Notes: generated by a model from the sequence alone, not told the origin. Positions 16,218 to 25,419 are shown, counted from the stretch's first letter. The stretch is 64,000 bases of DNA from Streptomyces sp. NBC_01445 (GCF_035918235.1 NZ_CP109485.1:4588001-4652000); one strand, 5' to 3'. A program made the numbers and translations.

Positions 16218-17288
16218 GTGTCGGCAGCGCACCGCAAGCCCCGACAGCGCTCGCTCACCGGCCCCACGGCCCGCACCGCGGCGACCCTGGCTCTCGCCTC
16301 CGCGGCGACCGCCACCGCCCTGGACGGCGCGGCGCACGCGGATCCCCGGCTCACCCCGAGCCAGGTGAAGGCGAAGGTCGACCAGCTCTACCAGGAGGCC
16401 GAGAAGGCCACCGAGAAGTACAACGGCGCCAAGGAGAAGGCGGACAAGGCCGAGAAGAAGCTCGGCTCCCTGCGGGACGAGGCGGCCCGCAGGACGGACC
16501 GGCTCAACACCCAGCGCGAGGCGCTCGGTTCGGCCGCCGCCGCGCAGTACCGCACCGGCGCCCTCGACCCGGCGGTCCAGCTCGTCCTGTCCTCCGACCC
16601 TGCCCGGTACCTCGACAACGCGGCGCTCGCCGACCGGCTCGGCACCCGGCAGGCCTCCGCGGTCGGGCGCGTGCAGCGCGAACTCCGGCAGATCGACCAG
16701 CTGCGCTCCGAGGCCGACGGCCGGCTCGCCGAGCTGCGCAAGCGGCAGGGCGAGCTGAAGAAGCAGAAGAAGACGGTCACCGGGAAGCTGGCCGAGGCGA
16801 AGCGTCTGCTCGACCAGTTACCGGCGGCCGAGCGCACCGGCGTCGGAGCAGGCGCCGGCGACAGCGGCGCGGCCGGCCGCGCCTCCCGCTCGGACTCCTC
16901 CCGCGAGGTGCCGTCCGGCGCCCTGCCCAAGGCCCCCGACTCCCGCACGGCGGCGGCCATCGCCTACGCCTACAGCGCCCTCGGCAGCCCGTATGTGTGG
17001 GGCGCCACGGGCCCGAACGCCTTCGACTGCTCCGGCCTCACCCAGGCCGCGTACCGCTCGGCGGGCATCTCCCTGCCGCGCACCACGTACTCCCAGATCA
17101 ACGCGGGCCCTCGCATCCCACGCTCCCAACTGCAGCCGGGCGACCTGGTGTTCTTCTACTCGGGCATCAGCCACGTGGGGCTCTACATCGGCAACGGCAA
17201 AATGATCCACGCCCCGAACCCGAGCGCCCCGGTCCGCATCGCCCCGATCGACGAGATGCCATTCGCGGGGGCTACGCGGGTGGCGTGA
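16218..17288 (+). CDS. Secreted NlpC/P60 peptidoglycan endopeptidase, TTA-containing
   Basis: A 356-residue paralogue of the enzyme at 13437. It has a signal peptide (cleavage near AHA-DP), a coiled coil (about 40-205), a Ser/Arg/Pro linker and a C-terminal NlpC/P60 domain with Cys271 in FDCSGLTQ and His319 in ISHVGLYIG. Leu201, at the end of the coiled coil, is encoded by TTA (16818-16820), so translation should need the bldA tRNA and would be favoured late in development. I use the GTG at 16218, 10 bases after GGAAGGA and aligning with the paralogue's N-terminus; a GTG at 16209 is too close to that site. The 3' end overlaps the convergent gene by 17 bases. Confidence 0.9.
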   Translation: MSAAHRKPRQRSLTGPTARTAATLALASAATATALDGAAHADPRLTPSQVKAKVDQLYQEAEKATEKYNGAKEKADKAEKKLGSLRDEAARRTDRLNTQREALGSAAAAQYRTGALDPAVQLVLSSDPARYLDNAALADRLGTRQASAVGRVQRELRQIDQLRSEADGRLAELRKRQGELKKQKKTVTGKLAEAKRLLDQLPAAERTGVGAGAGDSGAAGRASRSDSSREVPSGALPKAPDSRTAAAIAYAYSALGSPYVWGATGPNAFDCSGLTQAAYRSAGISLPRTTYSQINAGPRIPRSQLQPGDLVFFYSGISHVGLYIGNGKMIHAPNPSAPVRIAPIDEMPFAGATRVA

Positions 17289-17958
17289 CGAGAGTGCCGT
17301 TCCGGTGCTCACGCGCCATGTGGGCGTACGCGAGGTCCGCCACTTCGGCCAGCACCTCGGGGGCCGCGGAGCCGCAGTGCGCGCGCAACTGCGCGGCGAA
17401 CGCCTCCGAGTCCCGGCAGAGGGCGAGCGCCTGTGTCACCTGGGCGATCAGCTCCGGCAAGACCTCGGCGCAGTAGGGGTGTTCGCTCTCTGTCGCCGCG
17501 CGGATCGGGTCCTCCTCGTCCGGGAAAGCCGGGTCGAGCCAGGTCTCGAGGCCGAGCAGCCGCGGAAATCTCACCGCCAGCTCCCAGCCGGCGAGCGGGA
17601 TCTCCTCATACGTCGCCTCGGGTTCGCGGCACGCCATCCTCAGGAGCGTCGCCAGGTCGTTCATGAACTCGGGCACAGTCCTCTTTCCCGCCGCACGGCT
17701 CCACAGGGTGCGGGCGGCCGGCGGGCAGGTCGAGAAGAACTCCTCGATGAACGTGTGGGCCAGATAGTCGAGTTGCGCCGCGGCCGGCTGCAGCGGCCAG
17801 GTCCATGACGGGCGGGTGTACTCCACCCCCTGAATGCGCCGGTAGCGCAGCACCTGCCACTCCAGCGGATCACCCGATTCGGCCGCGTCGGCCGCGAGAC
17901 CGACCAGGTGGAATATGGCGCCGCTGCTCAGCGCGGACTGCGGAAGACGCGTCGTCAC
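17272..17958 (-). CDS. Conserved hypothetical protein
   Basis: A 228-residue soluble protein starting MTTRLPQSALSSGAIFHLVG. I do not recognise a domain. It is acidic and Ala/Glu/Leu-rich, with aromatic clusters (YTRPSWTWPLQP), no signal peptide and no membrane segment. Its start lies 6 bases before the stop of the response-regulator gene on the same strand, so it is probably the last gene of that two-component operon. Its 3' end overlaps the NlpC/P60 gene by 17 bases. Confidence 0.75.
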   Translation of the reverse strand: MTTRLPQSALSSGAIFHLVGLAADAAESGDPLEWQVLRYRRIQGVEYTRPSWTWPLQPAAAQLDYLAHTFIEEFFSTCPPAARTLWSRAAGKRTVPEFMNDLATLLRMACREPEATYEEIPLAGWELAVRFPRLLGLETWLDPAFPDEEDPIRAATESEHPYCAEVLPELIAQVTQALALCRDSEAFAAQLRAHCGSAAPEVLAEVADLAYAHMAREHRNGTLVTPPA

Positions 17959-17964
17959 CGCCCG

Positions 17965-18684
17965 TCACACCAGCCGTCGCGCCGTAGCCCACCGCGTCAG
18001 CTCATGGCGGTTCGACAGCTGAAGCTTTCTGAGGACCGCCGAGACATGGGACTCGACCGTCTTGACCGAGATGAACAGTTGCTTGGCGATCTCCTTGTAC
18101 GCGTAACCGCGGGCGATGAGGCGCAGGACCTCACGCTCGCGCTGCGTGAGGCGGTCGAGGTCCTCGTCGACCGGCGGGGCGTCCGTGGACGCGAACGCGT
18201 CGAGGACGAAGCCCGCCAGACGCGGCGAGAAGACCGCGTCGCCGTCCTGGACGCGGAAGATCGAATCGACCAGGTCCGTGCCGGTGATCGTCTTGGTGAC
18301 GTACCCGCGGGCGCCACCGCGGATGACCCCGATGACATCCTCCGCGGCGTCCGACACGGAAAGGGCCAGGAAGCGGACCGGGTTGTCGGCCGCTGCCATC
18401 AACGGGGCGCAGCGGCGCAGGACTTCGACGCCGCCGCCACCGGGAAGGTGCACGTCGAGGAGGACGACCTCGGGGCGCGTGGCCGTGATGACCGTGACCG
18501 CCTGGTCCACGTCCGCGGCCTCGCCGACCACCTCGACGCCCGTCGTCTCCGTGCGGCCGATCTCCGCCTGGACGCCGGTGCGGAACATCCGGTGGTCGTC
18601 GACAAGGACCACGCGCGCGTGACGGCCGACCGGCTCCGCCTCGTTCGCCGCGGTCGCGTCCGGCTTGACCTGCTCGTCACTCAT
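17965..18684 (-). CDS. NarL/LuxR-family response regulator
   Basis: A 239-residue response regulator. The receiver domain (about 22-150) has the acidic pair Asp29-Asp30, phospho-acceptor Asp77 in VLLDVHLP and Lys in VTKTITG. The C-terminal LuxR helix-turn-helix carries LTQREREVLRLIARGYAYKE and IAKQLFISVKTVESHVSAVL. The true start is the ATG at 18684, whose ATGA overlaps the sensor-kinase stop; the much longer open frame upstream is an artefact. Partner of the PspC-domain kinase. Targets are unknown, but the divergent PspC/LiaF-like gene is an obvious candidate, by analogy with LiaRS-type envelope-stress systems. Confidence 0.92.
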   Translation of the reverse strand: MSDEQVKPDATAANEAEPVGRHARVVLVDDHRMFRTGVQAEIGRTETTGVEVVGEAADVDQAVTVITATRPEVVLLDVHLPGGGGVEVLRRCAPLMAAADNPVRFLALSVSDAAEDVIGVIRGGARGYVTKTITGTDLVDSIFRVQDGDAVFSPRLAGFVLDAFASTDAPPVDEDLDRLTQREREVLRLIARGYAYKEIAKQLFISVKTVESHVSAVLRKLQLSNRHELTRWATARRLV

Positions 18685-19985
18685 GGGGTCTTCTCCGCCC
18701 TCTTCATGGTCAGTTCGACCTCCGTGCCGCCGTCCGGCACCGCGCGCAGCCGCGCCGTGCCGCCGTTGCGCTCCATCCGGCCGATGATCGATTCTCGTAC
18801 GCCCATCCGGTCCGCGGGAATCGAGTCGAGGTCGAAACCGGGGCCCCGGTCGCGTACGGACACGAACACCGTCTCCTCCTCGACCTCGGCGTAGACCTGG
18901 ACCGCACCGCCCTCGCCACCGTACTTGGCGGCATTCACCATCGCTTCCCGCGCAGCCTGCATCTGTGCCGAGAGACCGTCGTCGAGCGGGCAGTCGCCGA
19001 CCACCACCACCTCGAGGGGCACCCCGTGCTTGTCCTCGACCTCGGCCGCGCTGCGCTTGACCGCCTCCGCGACCGTGCCGGGCTCCTCCGCCTCGTCCTT
19101 CCCGTTCCCCTCCGGTCTGTAGAGCCAGGCCCGCAGGTCTCGCTCCTGCGCGCGGGCCAGGCGCCGCACCTCGCTCGCGCTCTCCGCGTTCCGCTGGATC
19201 AGCGTGAGGGTGTGCAGGACCGAGTCGTGGACATGGGCCGCGACCTCCGCCCGCTCCTGCGCGCGGATCCGCATGAGGCGCTCCTCGGACAGATCCTGCG
19301 TCATGCGCACGAGATAGGGGCCGGCGAGGAGGGCGATACCGACGAGGACGGCGAGGGCGGCCTGAAGGATGGAGCCGAGGTGCTCGGCCGACCCCTGGAG
19401 CACGAAGATCCCGGTGACACCGGCCCCGACGAGTACGACACCCGCCGCGGCCCGCGCCAGATTCAGCGTCCGCTTGCGGCGGCCGACCTCCATCCAGCGG
19501 GCCCGGCGCGCATTGTCCGCCTGGCGCCAGACGAGGGCCACGCCCGCGCCGACGAGGAGCGTCGGCCACAGATACGCCTTCGCGTTCCCCGCCAGATTCA
19601 CATTGCCGACGAACACCATCGACACGACGACCATGAGCAGCAGGGCGACGATCTGCCCCTTGTCCGGCTTGCGGGCGACGAGTCTGCGCCGCCCGTCCGT
19701 AGCCGTCTCCGTGGTGAAGGCAGGGGTCCGCTCGCTGCCCACGCCTCCGACGCCGAGCGGGACGAAGAACCAGAACGCCGCGTACAGGAGAGCGCCGAGG
19801 CCGTCCGCCATGAACAGGCCCACGAAGACGAGCCGCACCCAGATCACGGGCAGGCCGAGATGCCCGGCGAGCCCCCGCGCCACTCCGCCGAGCCAGCGTC
19901 CGTCGCTGGAGCGGTAGAGCTTGCGCGGCGGCCGCGGTCCGTCAATGGGTGGTGCTGCGGCTTCCGGCATGCCATTGATGGTCAC
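18681..19985 (-). CDS. Sensor histidine kinase with N-terminal PspC domain
   Basis: A 434-residue HisKA_3-type kinase. A PspC domain (about 20-80: KLYRSSDGRWLGGVARGLAG plus a hydrophobic helix) is followed by further transmembrane helices (about 110-225). The dimerisation/phospho-acceptor motif is AAHVHDSVLHTL (probable phospho-His253) and the HATPase has VRDRGPGFDLD. The architecture matches actinobacterial LiaS-like kinases that sense envelope stress through membrane segments. The downstream response regulator overlaps by ATGA. The gene is divergent from the PspC protein gene at 20133 across 147 bases. Confidence 0.9.
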   Translation of the reverse strand: MTINGMPEAAAPPIDGPRPPRKLYRSSDGRWLGGVARGLAGHLGLPVIWVRLVFVGLFMADGLGALLYAAFWFFVPLGVGGVGSERTPAFTTETATDGRRRLVARKPDKGQIVALLLMVVVSMVFVGNVNLAGNAKAYLWPTLLVGAGVALVWRQADNARRARWMEVGRRKRTLNLARAAAGVVLVGAGVTGIFVLQGSAEHLGSILQAALAVLVGIALLAGPYLVRMTQDLSEERLMRIRAQERAEVAAHVHDSVLHTLTLIQRNAESASEVRRLARAQERDLRAWLYRPEGNGKDEAEEPGTVAEAVKRSAAEVEDKHGVPLEVVVVGDCPLDDGLSAQMQAAREAMVNAAKYGGEGGAVQVYAEVEEETVFVSVRDRGPGFDLDSIPADRMGVRESIIGRMERNGGTARLRAVPDGGTEVELTMKRAEKTP

Positions 19986-20132
19986 ACGTGGGGCGGACCC
20001 CGGGCATCAGGGTTCAGCCCGGAGACTCCCCTGATCTCCGGCCCGGCCCCGAGCGCCGTCAGGGGCGATATCAGGGTTGGTCCAGGGTCGTCCCGACTGC
20101 CGCGGCGGGCCTCGGCCCGTCACGATGGACGC

Positions 20133-21524
20133 ATGACAGATCACCAGCACGCCTCGACGGGAGCGCAGGCCGGGCAGCCGCAGGACGCGGTGCCCGGGCG
20201 CGGCTCCGGCGGTGCGTCCGCGCCGCCCGCACCGGGACAGGAGCCCGGCGTCCCCGCGCCGCCGAGCAAGTTCCGGCGCGACCGGCGGCACGGGACGCTG
20301 GGCGGAGTGTGCGCGGGACTCGGCCGGCACTGCGACATGGATCCGGTGATCTTCCGGATCGGCCTCGCCGTGCTCGCCGCGACGGGCGGGCTCGGCCTGA
20401 TCTTCTACGGTTTCGCCTGGCTCTTCGTCCCGTACGACGACGAGGAGGAGAACGAGGCGCGCAAGCTCCTCTCCGGCCGCGTGGACGGCCCGGCGCTGAC
20501 GGCCGTGCTCTTCGCGCTCGTCGGCTGCGGGCTCTTCCTCTCCATGCTGAACAACGGCGGAGTGCTCACATTCGCCGCCGTCCTCGCCCTGCTCCTCGCG
20601 GGCGCGGGGTACTGGTCCCAGCAGCGCCGAGCGGCCGACCCCGACCCTCTGGCCGCGCAGACCGTGGCCGACGCGCCGCCCGAGGCGCAGGCGCCGCCCG
20701 TCACCGGGGCGCCGTCCTGGTGGCGGGACCCGATAGTGAAGGACGGCACGCACGTCGGAGGGACCGGGTACTTCTGGGGGCCCGACAGCGGCGTCGACAT
20801 CCGGTACGAGCCCACGGCGCACGGACACCGGACGGCGTGGGGCCCCGACGTCTCCTCCCGCGGCCCGGAAGGCGGGGCACCCAAGCAGCGCGGGCCGCGC
20901 TGGATCGGCGGCTGGACGTTCCTGCTCGCGCTGGCCGCGGGCTGCGCGGGCACGGCGGCGACCTGGGACGGCCACCCGCTCGGCACGGCCCTCCAGGCCG
21001 GTCTCGCGAGCGCGCTCGTCGTCTTCGGTCTGGGCATCGCGCTCAGCGCCTTCGTCGGACGGACCGGCGCCGGCTCGATCGTCCTCGCGGTCATCACGGC
21101 GGGCCTCCTCGCCGCGTCGGCCGCGCTCCCCTCCAACATCACCACCCACTGGATGCGCACCAACTGGACCCCAGCCTCGGTCGCCCAGGTGGAGCCGGTA
21201 TACGAGCTGGGAACGGGCGTCGGCACGCTCGATCTGAGCGGGATCGATCTCGGCAAGGGCAAGACGCTGACGACGAGAGCGGAGGTCGGGGCGGGGCAGC
21301 TCAAGGTCATCGTGCCGAAGGACGCGACGGTCGTGCTGCGGGCCGAGGTGGGCGTCGGTGACGTCCGGCTGCCGGACGAAAAGACACAGGACGTCGACAT
21401 CCGTCCGAGACAGGAGCAAAGGGTGACCCTCACACCGCCGGTGGGCAGCAAGGACGGCGGCACGGTCGAGCTGCGACTCGAAGTCGGTGTCGGACAGGCG
21501 GAGGTGGCCCGTGCCACGTCATGA
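20133..21524 (+). CDS. PspC-domain membrane protein with LiaF-like C-terminus
   Basis: A 463-residue protein with a disordered Gly/Ala/Pro/Gln N-terminus (1-50), a PspC domain (about 50-110, RDRRHGTLGGVCAGLGRHCD), several transmembrane helices and a C-terminal beta-rich domain (about 360-463, with repeated EVGVG-type strands such as RAEVGVGDVRLPD and LEVGVGQAEV). The tail resembles the LiaF/DUF2154-like domain that inhibits LiaS-type kinases. Being divergent from a PspC-domain kinase fits a three-part envelope-stress module of kinase, regulator and inhibitor. The start ATG lacks a clear ribosome site and may be leaderless. The role is inferred. Confidence 0.85.
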   Translation: MTDHQHASTGAQAGQPQDAVPGRGSGGASAPPAPGQEPGVPAPPSKFRRDRRHGTLGGVCAGLGRHCDMDPVIFRIGLAVLAATGGLGLIFYGFAWLFVPYDDEEENEARKLLSGRVDGPALTAVLFALVGCGLFLSMLNNGGVLTFAAVLALLLAGAGYWSQQRRAADPDPLAAQTVADAPPEAQAPPVTGAPSWWRDPIVKDGTHVGGTGYFWGPDSGVDIRYEPTAHGHRTAWGPDVSSRGPEGGAPKQRGPRWIGGWTFLLALAAGCAGTAATWDGHPLGTALQAGLASALVVFGLGIALSAFVGRTGAGSIVLAVITAGLLAASAALPSNITTHWMRTNWTPASVAQVEPVYELGTGVGTLDLSGIDLGKGKTLTTRAEVGAGQLKVIVPKDATVVLRAEVGVGDVRLPDEKTQDVDIRPRQEQRVTLTPPVGSKDGGTVELRLEVGVGQAEVARATS

Positions 21525-21735
21525 CTTCCAGCCGGGAAAGCTGATCGCGGGCCTGTTTCTGACCGCGGCCGGAGTCCTCTACCTGGGCGCCGCGCTGGGC
21601 GGCTGGGAGGTGGAGTGGTTCGCGGTGATCCCCCTGGTCACCGTCGGCCTGGTCCTGGCCGGAGCAGCGGGCACAGCAACCTACGCGATCCGTCGCCGCC
21701 AAAGACCCCACCCGACGGACTCCAGCTCCCCGTAA
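21511..21735 (+). CDS. Small membrane protein downstream of PspC gene
   Basis: A 74-residue protein with two transmembrane helices and a basic C-terminus (RRRQRPHP). The GTG at 21511 has GGAGG with a 6-base spacer and lies inside the end of the PspC gene (14-base overlap), so the two are co-translated. A longer reading from 21487 is possible but lacks a ribosome site. It is probably an accessory of the PspC/LiaF-like protein. Confidence 0.7.
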   Translation: MPRHDFQPGKLIAGLFLTAAGVLYLGAALGGWEVEWFAVIPLVTVGLVLAGAAGTATYAIRRRQRPHPTDSSSP

Positions 21736-21858
21736 GACCGGAAACGGCGCGCGGGCGCCCGTCAAGGGGCGCAGGGAACCGCGCGCCCAGCCACAACCGG
21801 CCAGCAGCCAAAGGACGCGACACGGGCCCCCGAAGCCCCCGCCGCACAAAGAAACACG

Positions 21859-22386
21859 TCAGCCGAGCCCACCCCGGGCCCGGCGTCGAGCCGCAAGCAT
21901 CGCATCCACCGAAAACACCGAAGCCCCCGCAAGCACCAGCGGCAGCCAAGCCATCAGATAGGCAAGATCATTGCCGAGGTAGTACGGCTCGGTGGCCCAG
22001 CTCACCGTCAGCCACAGGCTGAGCGAGATCAGCATGCCGCCCACGGCGGCGAGCCGGGCGAGCAGACCGATCAACGTGCCGATGCCGACGGCCAGTTCGC
22101 CGAAGGCGATCGCGTAACCGAAGCCGGTCGGGCTCTTGAGCGCCAGGTCGACCATGGCGGGGATGGCGGAGATGTCCCGCACTCCGCGCATCTGCTCGCC
22201 GATCGACCCCGATCCGGTGGCGTGGAAGAACGCGCTGTCGGTCAGCTTGTCGAGCCCCGCGTAGATGAAGGTGACGCCGAGGAAGATCCGCAAGGGAAGG
22301 AGTGCAAATCGTTGGGCGTTGTCCCGCCAGCTGCCCCTGCCGTTGAGGTAATTGGTATGGATGTCCGTCCGCATGCCATGAGTCAT
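21859..22386 (-). CDS. DoxX family membrane protein
   Basis: About 175 residues with four hydrophobic helices. The motif LPLRIFLGVTFIYAGLDKL and the later FGELAVGIGTLIGLLARLAA are hallmarks of the DoxX/thiosulfate:quinone oxidoreductase small-subunit family. Actinobacterial members are linked to redox and membrane-stress functions. The start is uncertain: ATGs at 22428, 22416, 22386 and 22374 are in frame, and I chose 22386 because the more upstream residues look unstructured. It stands alone. Confidence 0.8.
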   Translation of the reverse strand: MTHGMRTDIHTNYLNGRGSWRDNAQRFALLPLRIFLGVTFIYAGLDKLTDSAFFHATGSGSIGEQMRGVRDISAIPAMVDLALKSPTGFGYAIAFGELAVGIGTLIGLLARLAAVGGMLISLSLWLTVSWATEPYYLGNDLAYLMAWLPLVLAGASVFSVDAMLAARRRARGGLG

Positions 22387-22512
22387 CGCCCGTCCGCCGC
22401 CCTCTCCCACCCGCATCAGTGCCCGCAAAATTGCCCGTCACCAGACCCTACGTACGAGCGGGCGCGACTGTTCAGTAACGTTCAGCTATTGCCGCAGGCC
22501 GGACACGGGCAC

Positions 22513-23799
22513 TCAGTCCGAAACGTCGATCGCGCACCGGTTCGTCTCCACGCCCGCCGCGGTGACGACCTGGACGTCGACCCGCCCCGGCTCGACGTCC
22601 ACGGGGACCGGGACCGTCAGGGTCGAGTCGGTGGGGTTGGTGAAACCGCCCTGAACCGGGACGAGAGGCACATGGACGTGCACGGGACCGATGCGGACGA
22701 TCATCCGGGAGAGCCGGTCCGCGGTGGCCGCGCCCGGCGGCACGAAGCCGGCCCCGCGGATCTCGATGTCGTCGCCGGTGCGGATCGGCGCGTCCAGGTC
22801 CCCGGCCTCACGGGACCGCACGACCGAAAGGATCACGGGCCGGCCGCCCTCCGCGTACTTGGCGGCGAGGTAGGTGGCCGCCGAGACCAGGACCAGCAGG
22901 GCGAGGCCCCACGGCAGATCGGGCAGCTGTCCGGGGCGGCGGGCGAGGCGCGCCGCTACGAAGACGAGCGCGACGGCCGAGATCAGCACGTACTGGATGT
23001 CGGCGAAGGTGCCGCGTCCGGAGTCGTCCGTGAGCAGGTCGGCGGCGCGCGGCCGGTCCGCGCGCACCTTCTGCAGGCGCTGGCCCAGCACGCGCATCCA
23101 CACGACCCGCCGCACCAGGACGGCGACCCCGCAGACGACGGCGAGGACGGTCACGACCCCGGCGCCCCGGGCGAGTTCAAGGCCGGAGATCAGCGCGTCC
23201 CGTTCGCGGTGGCCGGAGGCGCCGGCCAGCTCGCCCGCCAGGACGAGCACCGCGTAGACCACGACGAGGACCCAGCAGGCGGCGACGGCTCGGGAGGTGG
23301 ACAGGCGGTTGTCCTCGCCGACGACCGGGGCGAGCACCCCGCCGGCCGCCCGGTGGACGTAGGCCGCGCCGGTCAGGAGGCCGCTCACGACGACCGCCGC
23401 GAGCAGTCCCGCCGTGCGCGCCGGCGTCCAGCCCGCGCCGATCGCCGTGAGCGCCTGCACGATCAGGAGCAGCGCGCACCCGCCCCACACCACGCCGACC
23501 GTGCGCGGCCACAACCCGGCGAGCCACGCGTCGCCCTCGGCGCGCCCGCGATCGGCCATGCCCCGCGCGGACTGGGTCAGCTCGTCCGAGACCCACTGGC
23601 GGGACGCGCCCGCCGAGTGCGCGACGGCAGCGGGCAGCCCCTGCCCGGCCGCCAGTTCGTCCCGTTTCGCAAGGAACGCGGCCACGGCCCTGCGGTGCCC
23701 TTCGCGCGCCCCGTGCGGGCAGTCGCCGCAGGTGCAGCCCCCGCTGTGCGTTCCCTCTCGCGCCTCCTGGACCGCCACCCGGTACGCCCGCCTTCCCAT
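22513..23799 (-). CDS. Multi-pass membrane protein with C-terminal IPT/TIG-like domain
   Basis: A 428-residue protein that I do not recognise as a named family. The N-terminal soluble part has a Cys cluster CTCGDC (about 23-28) and helical sequence. Then come about seven transmembrane helices (from about 98 to 320). The last 95 residues form a soluble beta-rich domain with the pattern of an IPT/TIG immunoglobulin-like fold (DDIEIRGAGFVPPG and following strands). Start ATG at 23799. It stands alone, and function is unknown. Confidence 0.75.
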   Translation of the reverse strand: MGRRAYRVAVQEAREGTHSGGCTCGDCPHGAREGHRRAVAAFLAKRDELAAGQGLPAAVAHSAGASRQWVSDELTQSARGMADRGRAEGDAWLAGLWPRTVGVVWGGCALLLIVQALTAIGAGWTPARTAGLLAAVVVSGLLTGAAYVHRAAGGVLAPVVGEDNRLSTSRAVAACWVLVVVYAVLVLAGELAGASGHRERDALISGLELARGAGVVTVLAVVCGVAVLVRRVVWMRVLGQRLQKVRADRPRAADLLTDDSGRGTFADIQYVLISAVALVFVAARLARRPGQLPDLPWGLALLVLVSAATYLAAKYAEGGRPVILSVVRSREAGDLDAPIRTGDDIEIRGAGFVPPGAATADRLSRMIVRIGPVHVHVPLVPVQGGFTNPTDSTLTVPVPVDVEPGRVDVQVVTAAGVETNRCAIDVSD

Positions 23800-24014
23800 C
23801 CGGAGCCCGCCCGACCCGAACGGCCTCGCGTCAACTTCCGTGTAATGACTGGGAATTGTGCCGTACGCCAGGCCGTCCAGGGCCGCCAGGTCCGGTCAGA
23901 GCGGGTGAACAGTGAACGCCGGTGTTGACCCCCGAGGCCACAGCCACGGCTCAAGGACGACGGCCCCGGCTCAAGACACCGCTGCCCCGACTCGAGACGA
24001 CACCGGCCATCCGC

Positions 24015-24806
24015 TCAGGACAGCAGATCCGGCTCCGCGCTGCTGATCTCCTGCCACAGGGGCTGATGATTGATCCACGCCACCAGGTCGCCGCCCAGCT
24101 GATCCCGTGACGCCACGGCCTGGCGGTGGTCGATCAGAATCGGGCGGCCCGCGGCCCGCGCCGCGAGCTGCACCTGGCAGGAGCGCTCCATCGACACGAA
24201 CCACCACGCGGCCGAGTCGACGGACTCGCCCACGGTGAGCAGCCCGTGGTTGCGCAGGATGAGCGCCTTGTACGAGCCGAGCGCGGCCGCGATCCGCCGC
24301 CCCTCGTCCGGGTCCACGGCCACGCCGGTGTACTCGTCGAGCAGCGCGTGGTCCTCGTAGAAGGCGCACGCCTCCTGGGTGATCGGGTCGAGCAGATCGC
24401 CGAGCGTGGACAGCGCCCGCCCGTACAGCGAGTGGCAGTGCGCGACGGCGACCACGTCGGGCCGCGCCCGGTGGACCTGGGCATGGACGGTGAACGCGGC
24501 CTGGTTCACATGGCGGCGGCCCTCGACGACCTGCCCGTCCCCGTTGGCGAGGACCAGGTCGGACACGGTGACGTGCTTGAACGGCATCCCGAAGGGATTC
24601 ACCCAGTAGCAGTCGTCGTACTCCGGGTCCCGCACCGTGATGTGCCCCGACACCCCGTCCTCGTAGCCGAGACGCCCGAAGATGCGCAGCGCGCCCGCGA
24701 GCCGCTCCATGCGATGCCGACGCTCGTCGGCCGGGGAGCCATGGATGGGGGGCATCGCGAACTGGAGGTGTTCGGTGGGGACCGGCGGCGGCGTCTGCGT
24801 GGACAT
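24015..24806 (-). CDS. Class II aldolase/adducin family protein
   Basis: A 263-residue protein of the fuculose-1-phosphate aldolase/adducin fold. Zinc-ligand motifs are visible: the His pair in VAHCHSLYGRAL and a third in LRNHGLLTVG; GVSGHITVRDP is the phosphate-loop region. The start ATG at 24806 gives the typical MSTQTPPPV beginning; a GGAGG lies about 13 bases upstream. The much longer upstream frame overlaps the divergent PPOX gene and is rejected. The substrate is unknown. Confidence 0.87.
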   Translation of the reverse strand: MSTQTPPPVPTEHLQFAMPPIHGSPADERRHRMERLAGALRIFGRLGYEDGVSGHITVRDPEYDDCYWVNPFGMPFKHVTVSDLVLANGDGQVVEGRRHVNQAAFTVHAQVHRARPDVVAVAHCHSLYGRALSTLGDLLDPITQEACAFYEDHALLDEYTGVAVDPDEGRRIAAALGSYKALILRNHGLLTVGESVDSAAWWFVSMERSCQVQLAARAAGRPILIDHRQAVASRDQLGGDLVAWINHQPLWQEISSAEPDLLS

Positions 24807-24936
24807 GGAGCGGAAGTTACCTCCGAGGAGCGCAGGAGGACAGAGGCGGGCGGTGAAGAGAGTGCGCCGAACTCGTCGTGGGCGGCGCCACGCATACCGG
24901 ACAGCAGGTGTCGGGTATCCGCGCCAGACTCGGCGT

Positions 24937-25419
24937 ATGACGTCGAACTGGGCCACTTTCACCACGGCCGAACCGGACCTCGCCAAGACGGTCGAGGAAC
25001 GCTTCGGTCGGTTCCAGCACCACATCCTGGCGACCCTCCGCAAGGACGGTTCGCCGCGCACGAGCGGACTGGAGGTGCGGTTCCTGCACGGGGAGTTCTG
25101 GCTCGGCATGATGCCGGGCTCGCTCAAGGCGCGCGATCTGCTCCGGGACCCGCGCTTCGCCGTCCAGGCCAACCCGGGCGACGGCACCGGCATGGGCGGC
25201 GGGGACGTACGGATCTCAGGACGGGCGCTGCTGGTCGAGGACCCCGAGGTCATCGCCTCGTACACGGACTCGGTCCAGGTCCCCGACCCGGACGACTTCC
25301 ACCTCTTCCGCACTGAGCTGACCGAGGTCACCCGCACCTTCATCGAGGACGCGAAATACCTGGTCGTACAGGTGTGGAAGCCGGGCGGCGAGCCAGTGCG
25401 CACCCTGAAGCGCACCTGA
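24937..25419 (+). CDS. Pyridoxamine 5'-phosphate oxidase (PPOX/FMN-binding split-barrel) family protein
   Basis: A 160-residue flavin- or F420-type split-barrel protein. Family signs are the N-terminal helix, ATLRKDGSPRTSGLEVRF (strands 1-2) and DLLRDPRFAVQANP (dimer helix). Such proteins reduce small molecules using FMN or F420, or bind heme; the reaction cannot be assigned here. ATG at 24937 has no ribosome site but lies 6 bases after CAGACT (24925-24930), suggesting a leaderless mRNA. Divergent from the aldolase gene. Confidence 0.83.
   Translation: MTSNWATFTTAEPDLAKTVEERFGRFQHHILATLRKDGSPRTSGLEVRFLHGEFWLGMMPGSLKARDLLRDPRFAVQANPGDGTGMGGGDVRISGRALLVEDPEVIASYTDSVQVPDPDDFHLFRTELTEVTRTFIEDAKYLVVQVWKPGGEPVRTLKRT

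Noticed and set aside
17965..19569. Response regulator extended to 534 codons
   Set aside because: The extension is antisense-like Arg/Gly-rich sequence inside the kinase gene; the ATGA overlap at 18681-18684 marks the true start.
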